Source of the DNA: Tabrizicola caldifontis
Lineage (GTDB): Bacteria > Pseudomonadota > Alphaproteobacteria > Rhodobacterales > Rhodobacteraceae
Direction: 5' to 3'
Assembly: GCF_004762095.1 (NCBI RefSeq)
Contig: NZ_SIJH01000001.1
Span: 248,001-312,000, forward strand
Length of the DNA stretch: 64,000 bases
Of the stretch, positions 47,763 through 56,586 are shown one piece after another. Each line of letters opens with the position of its first letter. Within the stretch, counting starts at the first letter, position 1. Position numbers and translations under genes: made by a program. The notes below the pieces were generated by a model. The model saw only the letters and a program-made list of their open reading frames with translations. It did not search any database and was not told the DNA's origin.

Positions 47763-48221
47763 ATGCCATTGTCCCGCCGCCTGTTTGCCCTTTCGATGGT
47801 TGCCGCGCTTGCCGGCTGTGGCGGGTTCCGCGACAGCCGCCTGAATCCTCGGAACTGGTTCGGGCGATCCAAGCCGCGAGAGACGATCGTTCTGCCCACC
47901 GAAAACAGGGAAACACGCCCGCTGGTCGATGTCGTGCTGTCGATGTCGGTCGAGCCAATCCCCGGCGGGGCCATAGTCAGGGCCCGGGGACAGACGCCTA
48001 CACAGGGCTGGTGGCAGGCAGAGCTGGTGCCAATGCCGATCGACGACAACGAGGTGCTGGTCTATGAATTCCGGCTGCAGCCGCCAGTGACCAAGACCGA
48101 TGTGAATACGCCGCAGTCCCGGCAGGTTGATGTGGCCATCTACATTTCCGACATTCGCCTGGAGCGCGTGCGCGAGATCGTGGTGCAGGGCGCAACCAAC
48201 GCAAGGTCTGCGCGGCGCTAG
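47763..48221 (+). CDS. Conserved hypothetical lipoprotein
   Basis: 152 aa. Signal peptide with lipobox: LSRRLFALSMVAALAGCGGF, Cys near residue 19. The mature part has no catalytic motif; it contains a beta-rich middle with PLVDVVLSMSVEPIPGGAIVRARG and WWQAELVPM, and ends QVDVAIYISDIRLERVREIVVQG. Such small lipoproteins next to sufE/rnd are seen in Rhodobacteraceae but I know no function. It starts 120 bases upstream-divergent from sufE and runs toward rnd. The 48222-48308 gap is without a clear terminator. Confidence 0.75.
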   Translation: MPLSRRLFALSMVAALAGCGGFRDSRLNPRNWFGRSKPRETIVLPTENRETRPLVDVVLSMSVEPIPGGAIVRARGQTPTQGWWQAELVPMPIDDNEVLVYEFRLQPPVTKTDVNTPQSRQVDVAIYISDIRLERVREIVVQGATNARSARR

Positions 48222-48308
48222 CGCGAACAGCTGGTCGGGCAGCTTCGTCTTTTCCTTGCCAAGGCCACAGCCGGGCACGGCCCCAAGAAATGATTGCGTT
48301 GCGCAGGG

Positions 48309-49463
48309 TCAGAGACGGACGACCCGGACTTCGTTCCCCTTGGCCGACAGCGCAATCTCGCCCCGGCAAAGCCGGATCGCGTCTTCACCGAAGGCCTCAC
48401 GTCGCCAGCCGGACAGCGCGGGCACATCCCGCCCCCCCGCGGCGATCTGGTCCAGTTCCGACGATGAGGCGATGAGGCGCGGCGCAACGCCCAGACTTTC
48501 CGACTTGGCCTTCAGAAGAACGCGCAGCAGATCTGCGAGCGCCGGATTGACCTGCATCTGCTCTCGGCCGGGGTCGATGCGGGGCATGTCCTCGGGCCGC
48601 ATCTCAAGCCCTTCCTTCACGGCGGCAATGATGCCCTCGGCAATCTCAGGCTTGCGACCTTCCCGAAGCAGCAGACGCGAGCGCCCGAGTTCCTCGATCG
48701 TCGTCGGCCGGGTCGAGGCAAGTTCCAGAAGCGCATCGTCCTTCATCACGCGCGAACGAGGGATGTTCTGAGTTTGCGCATAGGTCTCTCGGAAGCGGGC
48801 CAGCGCCTTGACCACGGCCAGGAAGCGCCCGCTGGTGGTGCGGGTCTTGATGCGCATCCAAGCCTCTTCCGGATCGATCGTATAGGTCGCCGGATCGGTC
48901 AGGATCGCAAGCTCTTCGGCCACCCAGTCGGCACGGCCGTTCTTCGCAAGCTGCGCGGCAAGCCATTCATAGATCACCCGCAGGTGGGTGACATCGGCCA
49001 GGGCATAGTCCTTCTGCGCCTCGGACAGCGGACGGCGCGACCAGTCGGTGAAGCGCGAGGTCTTGTCCAGGTTGGCCTTGGCGATCTTCTTCACCAGCGT
49101 CTCGTAGCCGACCTGTTCGCCAAAGCCGCAGACCATGGCGGCGATCTGGGTGTCGAACAGGGGCTTGGGGAATACCTTTCCCTCGACGAAGAAGATTTCC
49201 AGATCCTGACGGGCGGCATGGAAGACCTTGACCGTGCCTTCGTGACGGAAAAGGTCGTAGAGGGGCTCCAGCGACATCTCGGGCCCCTCGATGGGATCGA
49301 CAAGCACGGCCTCGCCCTGGCCGGGCAGCGCCATCTGGATAAGGCAGAGCTTCGACCAGTAGGTGCGTTCGCGCAGGAACTCGGTATCTATGGTGACGTA
49401 AGGCGCTGCCTTGGCCGCCTCGCAATAGGCGGCGAGGTCGTCGGTCGTGGTGATGGTGCGCAT
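48309..49463 (-). CDS. rnd: Ribonuclease D
   Basis: 384 aa 3'-5' exoribonuclease for tRNA 3'-end maturation. DEDDy catalytic residues are visible: ExoI block YVTIDTEFLRERTYW (Asp, Glu) near residue 20, ExoII FHAARQDLEIFF near 80, and ExoIII DYALADVTHLRVIYEWL (Tyr, Asp) near 150. An HRDC domain follows (about 210-300) with MRIKTRTTSGRFLAVVKALARFRE. Length matches the family. ATG at 49463 is 138 bases from the start of the divergent YbaN-like gene. Confidence 0.95.
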   Translation of the reverse strand: MRTITTTDDLAAYCEAAKAAPYVTIDTEFLRERTYWSKLCLIQMALPGQGEAVLVDPIEGPEMSLEPLYDLFRHEGTVKVFHAARQDLEIFFVEGKVFPKPLFDTQIAAMVCGFGEQVGYETLVKKIAKANLDKTSRFTDWSRRPLSEAQKDYALADVTHLRVIYEWLAAQLAKNGRADWVAEELAILTDPATYTIDPEEAWMRIKTRTTSGRFLAVVKALARFRETYAQTQNIPRSRVMKDDALLELASTRPTTIEELGRSRLLLREGRKPEIAEGIIAAVKEGLEMRPEDMPRIDPGREQMQVNPALADLLRVLLKAKSESLGVAPRLIASSSELDQIAAGGRDVPALSGWRREAFGEDAIRLCRGEIALSAKGNEVRVVRL

Positions 49464-49601
49464 GGGCCGTCTTTCGTCGCGGGGTTATCCCGCAGGGTTT
49501 CGCGCCGCTATAGGGGGCAATGACCGAAAAGGAAAGGGGTCTGGGGCTTGAGCCTCGCACCGGACCGTGCGTTGATACCGCCACGCAGCTGGCAGGTGGA
49601 C

Positions 49602-49964
49602 ATGCAGCTGTTCCGGGTTCTTCTGGGCGGGGTCTTCATGGTCCTGGGTCTGGTGGGGTTGCCGCTGCCCGTCGTGCCGACAACCCCGTTCGTGCTGCTG
49701 GCGGCAGGTTGCTTCACCAGATCCTCGCCCAGGCTGCACGGCTGGCTGGCAGCGCATCCGGTCTTCGGCCCACCGCTGCGGAACTGGGAGGAAAACGGCG
49801 CCATCTCGCGTCCGGCAAAGCGGCTTGCCGTGGTCAGCATTGCGGCAGTCCTGGCAGCATCGGTGCTGCTTTGGCTTTCCTGGCCGTGGCTGCTGGCGCA
49901 GGGCGCCCTGATCGCGGTCGGCTGCGGCTTTGTGCTGACGCGGCCGGACGGCCCGTCAGGCTAG
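49602..49964 (+). CDS. YbaN/DUF454 family inner-membrane protein
   Basis: 120 aa from ATG 49602, which has AGGTGG just ahead; the frame is open back to 49548 and a longer form is possible. Three or four membrane segments with the DUF454 signature: LGLVGLPLPVVPTTPFVLLAAGCFTRSSPRLHGWL near residues 15-50, GPPLRNWEENGAI and then two C-terminal helices. Function is unknown in the family. Its end overlaps the convergent purN by nine bases. Confidence 0.85.
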   Translation: MQLFRVLLGGVFMVLGLVGLPLPVVPTTPFVLLAAGCFTRSSPRLHGWLAAHPVFGPPLRNWEENGAISRPAKRLAVVSIAAVLAASVLLWLSWPWLLAQGALIAVGCGFVLTRPDGPSG

Positions 49965-50543
49965 TGTCACCGGGCTGCGGTCGCCCAAGGCAAACCGGCG
50001 AAGGACCGCTGGATAAAGCCGGTGCTCCATGGCGAGGACGCGGGCGGCAAGGGTTTCCTCGGTGTCGCCCGGCAGGACCGCCACGCGCGCCTGCCCCAGG
50101 ATAGGGCCTGCGTCAAGCTCGGCCGTGACTTCGTGGACTGTGCATCCGGCCTCGGCATCCCCCGCGGCGAGGGCACGGGCATGGGTGTGCAGGCCGGGGT
50201 ATTTCGGCAGAAGCGAGGGATGGATGTTCAGCATCCGGCCTTCGTAGCGGCGGATGAAGCCGGGGGTCAGGATTCGCATGAACCCCGCAAGGCACAGGAT
50301 GTCGGGATGCGCGGCGTCGATGTGGCGCGCCAGGGCTTCTTCAAACGCCTCGCGGCTGGGAAAGGCGCGGTGATCCACGGCAACAGTGGGGATGCCCAGC
50401 GCCTTGGCCCTGGCCAGCCCCGCGGCCGCCGGATCGTTCGAGGCGACCAGGACGGGGCGGGCGGGATGGTCGCCCACCATGTCCCGGACCAGCGCCAGCA
50501 TGTTGGAGCCACCCCCGGAAATCAGGATGGCAACGCGTTTCAC
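49956..50543 (-). CDS. purN: Phosphoribosylglycinamide formyltransferase
   Basis: 195 aa. Transfers formyl from 10-formyltetrahydrofolate to GAR in purine synthesis. [12 protein letters not shown] near residue 8, [16 protein letters not shown] near 85, the catalytic His in [16 protein letters not shown] near 108 and [17 protein letters not shown] near 135 are all present. A GTG at 50543 overlaps the purM stop (GTGA), so purM and purN are translationally coupled, as in most bacteria. Confidence 0.96.
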   Translation of the reverse strand: MKRVAILISGGGSNMLALVRDMVGDHPARPVLVASNDPAAAGLARAKALGIPTVAVDHRAFPSREAFEEALARHIDAAHPDILCLAGFMRILTPGFIRRYEGRMLNIHPSLLPKYPGLHTHARALAAGDAEAGCTVHEVTAELDAGPILGQARVAVLPGDTEETLAARVLAMEHRLYPAVLRRFALGDRSPVTLA

Positions 50544-51586
50544 AGAAGCCTTCCGCGGTAGATGACCCCCTGCCCTTCGACGATGCGACCAAGGGCGGTG
50601 ACGGTTTCGCCCGCATCGGCAAGCTGGGCGGCAAGTGGTTCCGCACGATCCGCGGCCACGACCAGCATCATCCCGATGCCGCAGTTGAAGGTTTTCAGAA
50701 GTTCGGCTTCCGCCATGTTCGCGGTGGTGGCCAACCAGCGGAAGACTGGCGGCAGGGTCCAGGACGACAGGTCGATCTCGCAGGCCAGCCCTTCCGGCAG
50801 CACGCGTGGCGGATTCTCGGTCAGGCCGCCGCCGGTGATGTGCGCCAGTCCATGCACCCCACCTGCACGGATCGCGGCCAGCGCCTGCCTGACGTATAGC
50901 CGCGTCGGCGTCAGCAGAGCCTGCCCCAGGCTGCCGTCCGAAAAGGGCGAGGGTGCGTCCCATCCAAGGCCGGACAGCTCCACCACCTTGCGGACAAAGC
51001 TGTAGCCGTTGGAATGCACCCCGTTCGAGGCGAGGCCCAGGATCACATCACCCGCCTGCACGCCCGAGGGCAGTTCGCCGCCACGCTCCATCGCGCCGAC
51101 GGCAAAGCCCGCCAGGTCGAAATCACCCCGGTGATACATGCCCGGCATTTCCGCCGTCTCGCCCCCGATCAGGGCGCAGCCGCTGTCGGCGCACCCCTTG
51201 GCGATGCCTGCAATGATGCGGGCGGCCTGATCGACCTCCAGTTTGCCGGTCGCGAAATAATCCAGGAAGAACAGCGGCTCGGCCCCCTGGCAGACCAGGT
51301 CGTTCACGCACATCGCGACCAGGTCGATGCCGATCGTATCCATATGGCCGGTGTCGATGGCGATGCGCAGCTTTGTGCCAACGCCGTCGGTCGCGGCAAC
51401 TAGGACCGGATCATGGTAGCCCGCCGCCTTCAGGTCGAAAAGGGCCCCGAACCCGCCAAGCCCGCCCATCACGCCGGGACGGTTGGTGGCCCTGGCGGCC
51501 GGCTTGATCCGCTCGACCAGCGCGTTTCCGGCGTCGATGTCCACACCCGCGTCGGCATAGGTCAGCCCGTTCTGCCCCTTGGTCAT
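50540..51586 (-). CDS. purM: Phosphoribosylformylglycinamidine cyclo-ligase (AIR synthase)
   Basis: 348 aa. Closes FGAM to 5-aminoimidazole ribonucleotide with ATP. N-terminal [21 protein letters not shown], then [12 protein letters not shown] near 65, [18 protein letters not shown] near 95 and [11 protein letters not shown] near 140; LITGGGL-like [16 protein letters not shown] near 240. ATG at 51586 fits the family; the frame is open upstream but that part lies in the promoter gap before the tRNA. It is the first gene of purMN on this strand. Confidence 0.96.
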   Translation of the reverse strand: MTKGQNGLTYADAGVDIDAGNALVERIKPAARATNRPGVMGGLGGFGALFDLKAAGYHDPVLVAATDGVGTKLRIAIDTGHMDTIGIDLVAMCVNDLVCQGAEPLFFLDYFATGKLEVDQAARIIAGIAKGCADSGCALIGGETAEMPGMYHRGDFDLAGFAVGAMERGGELPSGVQAGDVILGLASNGVHSNGYSFVRKVVELSGLGWDAPSPFSDGSLGQALLTPTRLYVRQALAAIRAGGVHGLAHITGGGLTENPPRVLPEGLACEIDLSSWTLPPVFRWLATTANMAEAELLKTFNCGIGMMLVVAADRAEPLAAQLADAGETVTALGRIVEGQGVIYRGRLL

Positions 51587-51701
51587 CTGCCAGCCCCCAT
51601 CACCGGATTCGCCCCTGCGGCCCGCATAGACGATTGGCCCGGCCCGCGCAACGCGCGCCGCTTGACCGTGTGCCCGCATCTGACTAGGCAGGACATGCTA
51701 C

Positions 51702-51777
51702 GGGCCTGTAGCTCAACGGTCAGAGCAGGGCGCTCATAACGCCTTGGTTGGGGGTTCGAATCCCTCCGGGCCTACCA
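51702..51777 (+). tRNA. tRNA-Ile (anticodon CAT, lysidine-type)
   Basis: A full cloverleaf folds by eye: acceptor GGGCCTG with CGGGCCT (G-U at positions 1-72 and 6-67), D arm from TAGCTCA, anticodon stem GGGCG/CGCCT around CTCATAA (anticodon CAT), T arm GGGGG/CCCTC around TTCGAAT, discriminator A, encoded CCA. The anticodon arm and following TTGGT resemble the minor tRNA-Ile2 (ileX), whose C34 is changed to lysidine by TilS, rather than elongator or initiator Met. The Ile assignment rests on similarity; a tRNA scan would confirm it. Confidence 0.9.
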
Positions 51778-51794
51778 TTCACCCGCGGGGGGCG

Positions 51795-53168
51795 ATGAAG
51801 GTCGGCGACATTTCTTTCTGGTATGCCGATATCGGCCTGCCCTATCGCCGCGCGTCCCTTTCCGGCGATACCACGGCCGACGTGGCGATCATCGGGGCAG
51901 GATATACCGGCCTGTGGACGGCCTACTATCTGAAGAAAATTCAGCCGGCGCTGGACGTGCTGGTGATCGAGAAGGAATTCGCGGGCTTCGGCGCCTCGGG
52001 CCGAAATGGCGGCTGGCTAACCGGGGGCTTTGCCTGGAACCACCGGCGCTATCTGGAAGGATCCAGCGAACACCAGGTCCGCGCCATGGTCGAGGCTATG
52101 AACGGCACCGTGGACGAAGTGATCCGCGTGGCCGAGGCCGAGGGCATCGACGCCGACATCCACCGCACCGACGAGCTTATGGTGGCGACAAAGCCCGCGC
52201 AGGTCGCCCGGATGCAGGCCGAGGTCGCGCATCGCCGGCACTGGGGAGAAGAGGACAGGGTCTTCCAGATGAACGCCCGCGACCTTGCCGCGCGCATTCG
52301 TATCCCTGGCGCGCTGGGGGCCATGGTGGTGACGAACGTGGCGCGCATCCAGCCTGCGAAACTGGTGCGCGGCCTTGCCGACGCAGTAGAGCGTCTCGGG
52401 GTCCGGTTGGTCGAGGGGACGGCCGTCACCTCTTACGAAACAGGCCTTGTGACGACCGATCGGGGCATGGTGCGGGCCCCGCTGATCCTCCGCTGCACCG
52501 AAGGCTTCACGGCAGGCCTGCCGGGTCACAAACGCGAATGGCTGCCGATGAACTCGGCCCAGATCGCGACGGAACCGCTACCGGTCGAGCTCTGGGACCG
52601 GATAGGATGGCAAGGGCACGAGATCGTGGGCGATTTCGCCAACGCCTACTGCTATTGCCAGCGTACGCGCGAGGGGCGCATCACTGTGGGAGCACGCGGG
52701 GTGCCCTACCGGTTCGGATCCAGTCTCGACACCAACGGCGCGCCAGACCCCGAAACGATCCGCCGGCTGGTCGCGATCTTGCGCCGGCATTTCCCCGATG
52801 CAGGCGAAGCAAGGATCGACCATGCATGGTGCGGCGTCCTGGGTGTGCCGCGCGACTGGTGCGCAACGGTGGGTCTTGACCCGGCGACCGGCCTTGGCTG
52901 GGCGGGTGGCTATGTCGGGGTGGGCGTCTCGACCTCGAACCTTGCCGGACGCACGCTGGCGGATCTGGTGCTGGGGCGCGACACCGATCTTGTGCACCTT
53001 CCCTGGGTGAACCGCCGCGTCAGGGACTGGGAGCCGGAACCCTTCCGCTGGCTTGGCGTGCACGGCATGTATGCCCTGCTGAACGCCGCTGACAGGCGCG
53101 AGGACCGGGCCGGCGCGGGGCCGTCGAAGCTGGCAACCCTGGGCAACTGGCTGACCGGGCGCGGGTAG
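51795..53168 (+). CDS. FAD-dependent oxidoreductase (DAO family, PuuB-like)
   Basis: 457 aa. The N-terminal dinucleotide-binding motif VAIIGAGYTGLWTAYYLKK near residue 27, then GFGASGRNGGWLTGGFAW near 75 and the C-terminal GWAGGYVGVGVSTSNLAGRTLADL near 375 identify a D-amino-acid-oxidase-fold flavoprotein of the gamma-glutamylputrescine/glycine oxidase group. The amine substrate is unknown. Polyamine-making genes elsewhere in the window make a putrescine link attractive, but not proved. Start ATG 51795 lies just after the tRNA; the open frame upstream runs through the tRNA and is not coding. Confidence 0.85.
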   Translation: MKVGDISFWYADIGLPYRRASLSGDTTADVAIIGAGYTGLWTAYYLKKIQPALDVLVIEKEFAGFGASGRNGGWLTGGFAWNHRRYLEGSSEHQVRAMVEAMNGTVDEVIRVAEAEGIDADIHRTDELMVATKPAQVARMQAEVAHRRHWGEEDRVFQMNARDLAARIRIPGALGAMVVTNVARIQPAKLVRGLADAVERLGVRLVEGTAVTSYETGLVTTDRGMVRAPLILRCTEGFTAGLPGHKREWLPMNSAQIATEPLPVELWDRIGWQGHEIVGDFANAYCYCQRTREGRITVGARGVPYRFGSSLDTNGAPDPETIRRLVAILRRHFPDAGEARIDHAWCGVLGVPRDWCATVGLDPATGLGWAGGYVGVGVSTSNLAGRTLADLVLGRDTDLVHLPWVNRRVRDWEPEPFRWLGVHGMYALLNAADRREDRAGAGPSKLATLGNWLTGRG

Positions 53169-53238
53169 ATCACGAAGGGTTGATGTTGCCCGACACTTTG
53201 GCGCATGACAGAAAGGCCCCATGGCACGGGAGGACACG

Positions 53239-54558
53239 ATGCCGATGCACCGCCGTCAGGTTCTTGGCCTTGCGCTTGCCGCGCCAGCCCTGCTGCGCGT
53301 TCCGCCCGCCCTTGCGGCCGACAGGGCAGATGTCTCGCGCAAGGTTCTGCTGACCTGGCACAAGCTTGTTCTGGAACTGGTCCGCCATACCGCTACCTAT
53401 GTGCCCCCGGTGGCGGCCCGCGCCTTCGCATATGTCGGCATCACCGCGCACGAGGCGCTGTCATCCGGCAACCCTGCCCTGCGCAGTCTTGCCGGCCAGC
53501 TCAGCGATCTTTCCCCCTTGCCCGCACGCGCAAGCGGCGTCCATGACGAAGCTTGCGTCTTGCATGGCGCGCTTCAGGCGGTCGTAGGCGAACTGTTCGC
53601 CAACACAGGTCCGACCGGCCTGCGCGCCATGCAGGCGATGGGCCGCAAGATGGGAGAGACCGCAAGCACGGGGATCGACGGCGCGGTGGTGGCGCGCAGT
53701 GTCGCGCACGGGGAAGCCATTGCTGAGCGGATCCTTGCATGGGCTGCCGCCGACGGCGGCGCGGTGATCGAGAACATGGGCTTTCCCATGAATTACACCC
53801 CCGGCACCCGCCCGCAGGACTGGGTGCCTACGAACCTGATCCGTCTGCAACAGGCGCCTCTTCTGCCCGGGTGGTCGAATTGCCGGCCTTTTGCCCTGCC
53901 ATACTCGGACGCCTGCGATGCGCCGCCGCACCCCGATTACGACGAAGCGCCGGGATCCGCCTTCCACGACGCCGCGCTGGAGGTCTACGAGACCAGCCGC
54001 AACCTGACCCAGGACCAGAAACTGATCGCGCGGTTCTGGTCGGACGACCCGATGCTGACACCGACACCGGCCGGACACTGGATCTCGATCGTGCTGCAGA
54101 TCGCGGACCGCGACAGCCTGCCGGCAGAAGCGATCTCGGCCACGCTGGCAAAGCTGGGCGTGGCGCAGGCGGATGCGTTCATCTCGTGCTGGTCGACGAA
54201 ATTCAGGTACAACCTGCTGCGGCCGGTAACCTACATCAATCGCCACATCGACCCTTCCTGGGAACCCTTTCTCATCACCCCGCCGTTCCCGGAATACACG
54301 TCGGGCCATTCGACGCAGTCGGGGGCGGCAATGACCGTGCTGACCTCGGTTCTTGGCGAAGGGTTCGCCTTCGACGACGCGACGCACGAGGACGATGGCC
54401 TGCCGGTCCGCAGCTTCCCGTCCTTTGCCGCGGCGGCAGAAGAGGCTGCGATGTCCCGGCTTTACGGCGGCATCCATTTCCGCTTCGGCAACGAACGCGG
54501 CCTGGATCAGGGCCGCGCCGTGGGGGCCTATGCCGCCGCTCTGAAGACCGAGTCCTGA
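53239..54558 (+). CDS. Exported vanadium-dependent haloperoxidase-family protein (PAP2 fold)
   Basis: 439 aa. MPMHRRQVLGLALAAPALLRV with a cleavage site before DRADVSR is a Tat-like signal (twin Arg), so the protein acts in the periplasm. The PAP2/vanadate site is conserved: Lys and Arg in TKFRYNLLRPVTY near residue 327, TSGHS in PEYTSGHSTQSGA near 355, and Arg/His in SRLYGGIHFRFGNERG near 413. Such enzymes oxidise halides with H2O2 or act as phosphatases. An ATG at 53221 is a six-codon longer alternative. The stop overlaps the next gene's ATG as ATGA. The partner is a CRTAC1/ASPIC protein. Confidence 0.88.
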   Translation: MPMHRRQVLGLALAAPALLRVPPALAADRADVSRKVLLTWHKLVLELVRHTATYVPPVAARAFAYVGITAHEALSSGNPALRSLAGQLSDLSPLPARASGVHDEACVLHGALQAVVGELFANTGPTGLRAMQAMGRKMGETASTGIDGAVVARSVAHGEAIAERILAWAAADGGAVIENMGFPMNYTPGTRPQDWVPTNLIRLQQAPLLPGWSNCRPFALPYSDACDAPPHPDYDEAPGSAFHDAALEVYETSRNLTQDQKLIARFWSDDPMLTPTPAGHWISIVLQIADRDSLPAEAISATLAKLGVAQADAFISCWSTKFRYNLLRPVTYINRHIDPSWEPFLITPPFPEYTSGHSTQSGAAMTVLTSVLGEGFAFDDATHEDDGLPVRSFPSFAAAAEEAAMSRLYGGIHFRFGNERGLDQGRAVGAYAAALKTES

Positions 54559-56117
54559 TGCGCACCACGATTGCCCTGCTGGTCCTTGCCGGCCCTGCCC
54601 TGGCCGAGCCATCCGTTCCCGTCTTCGCCGACGAGACCGCAACAGCGGGCCTGACCACGATTTACCAGGGCGATTGGGAATACATGGTGGGCGGTGGTGT
54701 GGCCACCTTCGACTGCTCTGGTGACGGCTTTCCCGAAGTCTTTCTTTCCGGTGGCGCGGGGCCTTCGGGCCTTTATTGGAACCGCAGCCTGCAGGGCGGT
54801 CCGTTGACTTTCGAAAAGACGGACAGCATCGCGCTGGATGCCGTGCTGGGCGCCTATCCGCTGGACATCGACAGCGACGGGATGATGGACCTGGTGGTGC
54901 TGCGGCACGGGTCGAACCGGCTGATGCGGGGGCTCGGCGAGTGCCGGTTCGAGGATGCGACCGAGACCTGGGGCTTTGATGGCGGCGATGCCTGGTCCAC
55001 CGCCTTTGCCGCGATCTGGGAAAAGGGCCAGGACTGGCCGACCATCGCCATCGGCAACTACGTCGATCGTTACGAAGAGGCGTTTCCCTGGGGATCCTGC
55101 ACCGACAACTGGCTGCATCGCCCTGACGGCACCCGTTTTGCCCCGCCGATTGCGCTGACCCCATCCTTCTGCGCGCTGTCCATGATCTTCACCGACTGGA
55201 ACCGCTCGGGCCAGTGGGCGCTGCGGGTTTCGAACGACCGCGAATATTACAAGGGCGGGCAGGAACAGCTGTGGCACCTCGACCCGGGCCAGCCGCCGCG
55301 CCTTTATACCGAGGCCGAGGGCTGGAAGCGTCTGCGCATCTGGGGAATGGGGATCGCCACGGCGGATGTGAACCTGGACGGCTACCCAGACTACTACCTG
55401 ACCTCGATGGCCGACAACAAGTTGCAGTTCCTGAAGGATCCGGCCTCGGGCAAACCCGATTATGCCGATCTGGCCTTCCGTTCTGGCGTCACGGCCCATC
55501 GGCCCTATACCGGGGGCGACCTGCGCCCCTCGACAGCCTGGCATCCGCAGTTCGCCGACGTGAACAACGACGGGCGGCTGGACATTTTCGTGGCCAAGGG
55601 CAACGTCGCGAAGATGCCGGATTTTGCCGAGCGCGACCCGAACAACCTGCTGCTTTCCGCCGGGGACGGCACCTTCGTCGAAGCCGGGGACCGTGCAGGC
55701 ATCGCCAGCATGTCCGTTGCGCGCGGGGCACAGGTCGTGGACCTGAACCTCGACGGCCTTCTGGACCTGGTGGTGGTCAACCGGTGGACCCCGGCCGAAG
55801 TCTGGCGTCAGACCGGCGAACCCGGCGGCAACTGGGTGCAGGTCAGGCTGGAACAGGCCGGACCCAATCGCAACGCCATCGGATCGGTGGTGGAAATCCG
55901 TCGTGGCGCTGCGGTCGAGCGCCACGAGATCGCCGCGGGGGGCGGGCACGTCTCGGGCTCTGTCGGCTGGCTGCATTTCGGTCTTGGCGCGGCAGAGCGG
56001 GCGGAATTGCGGGTCATCTGGCCCGACGGGACGGCGGGCGACTGGCATTCGCTTCCTGCCGGCACCTTCCACATCCTGGGCCCCGATACAGGGGCCAGAC
56101 CTTGGACGCCGGGTTGA
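54558..56117 (+). CDS. Exported CRTAC1/FG-GAP and ASPIC/UnbV repeat protein
   Basis: 519 aa, ATG overlapping the haloperoxidase stop. Sec signal peptide at 1-18 (TIALLVLAGPALA). Repeated DxDxDG-type calcium loops: FDCSGDGFPEV near 45, IDSDGMMDLVV near 105, DVNLDGYPDYY near 275, DVNNDGRLDIFV near 330 and DLNLDGLLDLVV near 395, i.e. an FG-GAP/VCBS beta propeller. The C-terminal ASPIC/UnbV domain (about 420-510) has [14 protein letters not shown] and GGGHVSGSVGWLHFGLG. No enzyme motif; probably a secreted binding or cell-surface partner of the haloperoxidase. The pairing is known from other bacteria, but no shared function has been shown as far as I know. Confidence 0.88.
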   Translation: MRTTIALLVLAGPALAEPSVPVFADETATAGLTTIYQGDWEYMVGGGVATFDCSGDGFPEVFLSGGAGPSGLYWNRSLQGGPLTFEKTDSIALDAVLGAYPLDIDSDGMMDLVVLRHGSNRLMRGLGECRFEDATETWGFDGGDAWSTAFAAIWEKGQDWPTIAIGNYVDRYEEAFPWGSCTDNWLHRPDGTRFAPPIALTPSFCALSMIFTDWNRSGQWALRVSNDREYYKGGQEQLWHLDPGQPPRLYTEAEGWKRLRIWGMGIATADVNLDGYPDYYLTSMADNKLQFLKDPASGKPDYADLAFRSGVTAHRPYTGGDLRPSTAWHPQFADVNNDGRLDIFVAKGNVAKMPDFAERDPNNLLLSAGDGTFVEAGDRAGIASMSVARGAQVVDLNLDGLLDLVVVNRWTPAEVWRQTGEPGGNWVQVRLEQAGPNRNAIGSVVEIRRGAAVERHEIAAGGGHVSGSVGWLHFGLGAAERAELRVIWPDGTAGDWHSLPAGTFHILGPDTGARPWTPG

Positions 56118-56586
56118 CGCGAATCAGGGCGAACATCACGCGCGGCCTGCGCGGCACCCTTGCAGATTGAACTCATGCCACCCCTGCAACCCTGAATATT
56201 CGGGGCGCATGCTGCTTGCCGCCGCCACAACAGGGCTTTCGGCGGAGGCTGTTGATTTCAGGCAACAATGCCGGAGCCGATCCGAGACGCAATAGCGAAG
56301 CCGCCCGGTATGGGCAGACAGGCCAGTCGAACGAATTATTCATATGATACAGAATGTTACCAGATATCGAAAAAACTCTGCTCTCTGACGCTGCCGAAAT
56401 CCGGCCGCCCTGATGCAATGCGATGCGCCAATTGGAGTGCCAAGGCCATGTTTCCTGCGGACCGGCCGGGTCTGTATCCTGATTGCCAATTGCAGACGTC
56501 CCCACTGGGCACTGCCCTTGGTTCGTCGGGACGATGCTCTCGCTACAAGTGCCGGACAGGACATAAAGCAGACCGGACCACACAAG
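56118..56586. other. Non-coding gap upstream of the Ser/Thr kinase gene
   Basis: 469 bases without a supported gene. An AT-rich patch around 56330-56390 stands out from the GC-rich surroundings and contains TATGAT (56343-56348), a possible -10, but no good -35. CCAATTGG and GCAATTGC hexamer-like palindromes occur at about 56432 and 56484. Open frames through it have no conserved features. Confidence 0.4.
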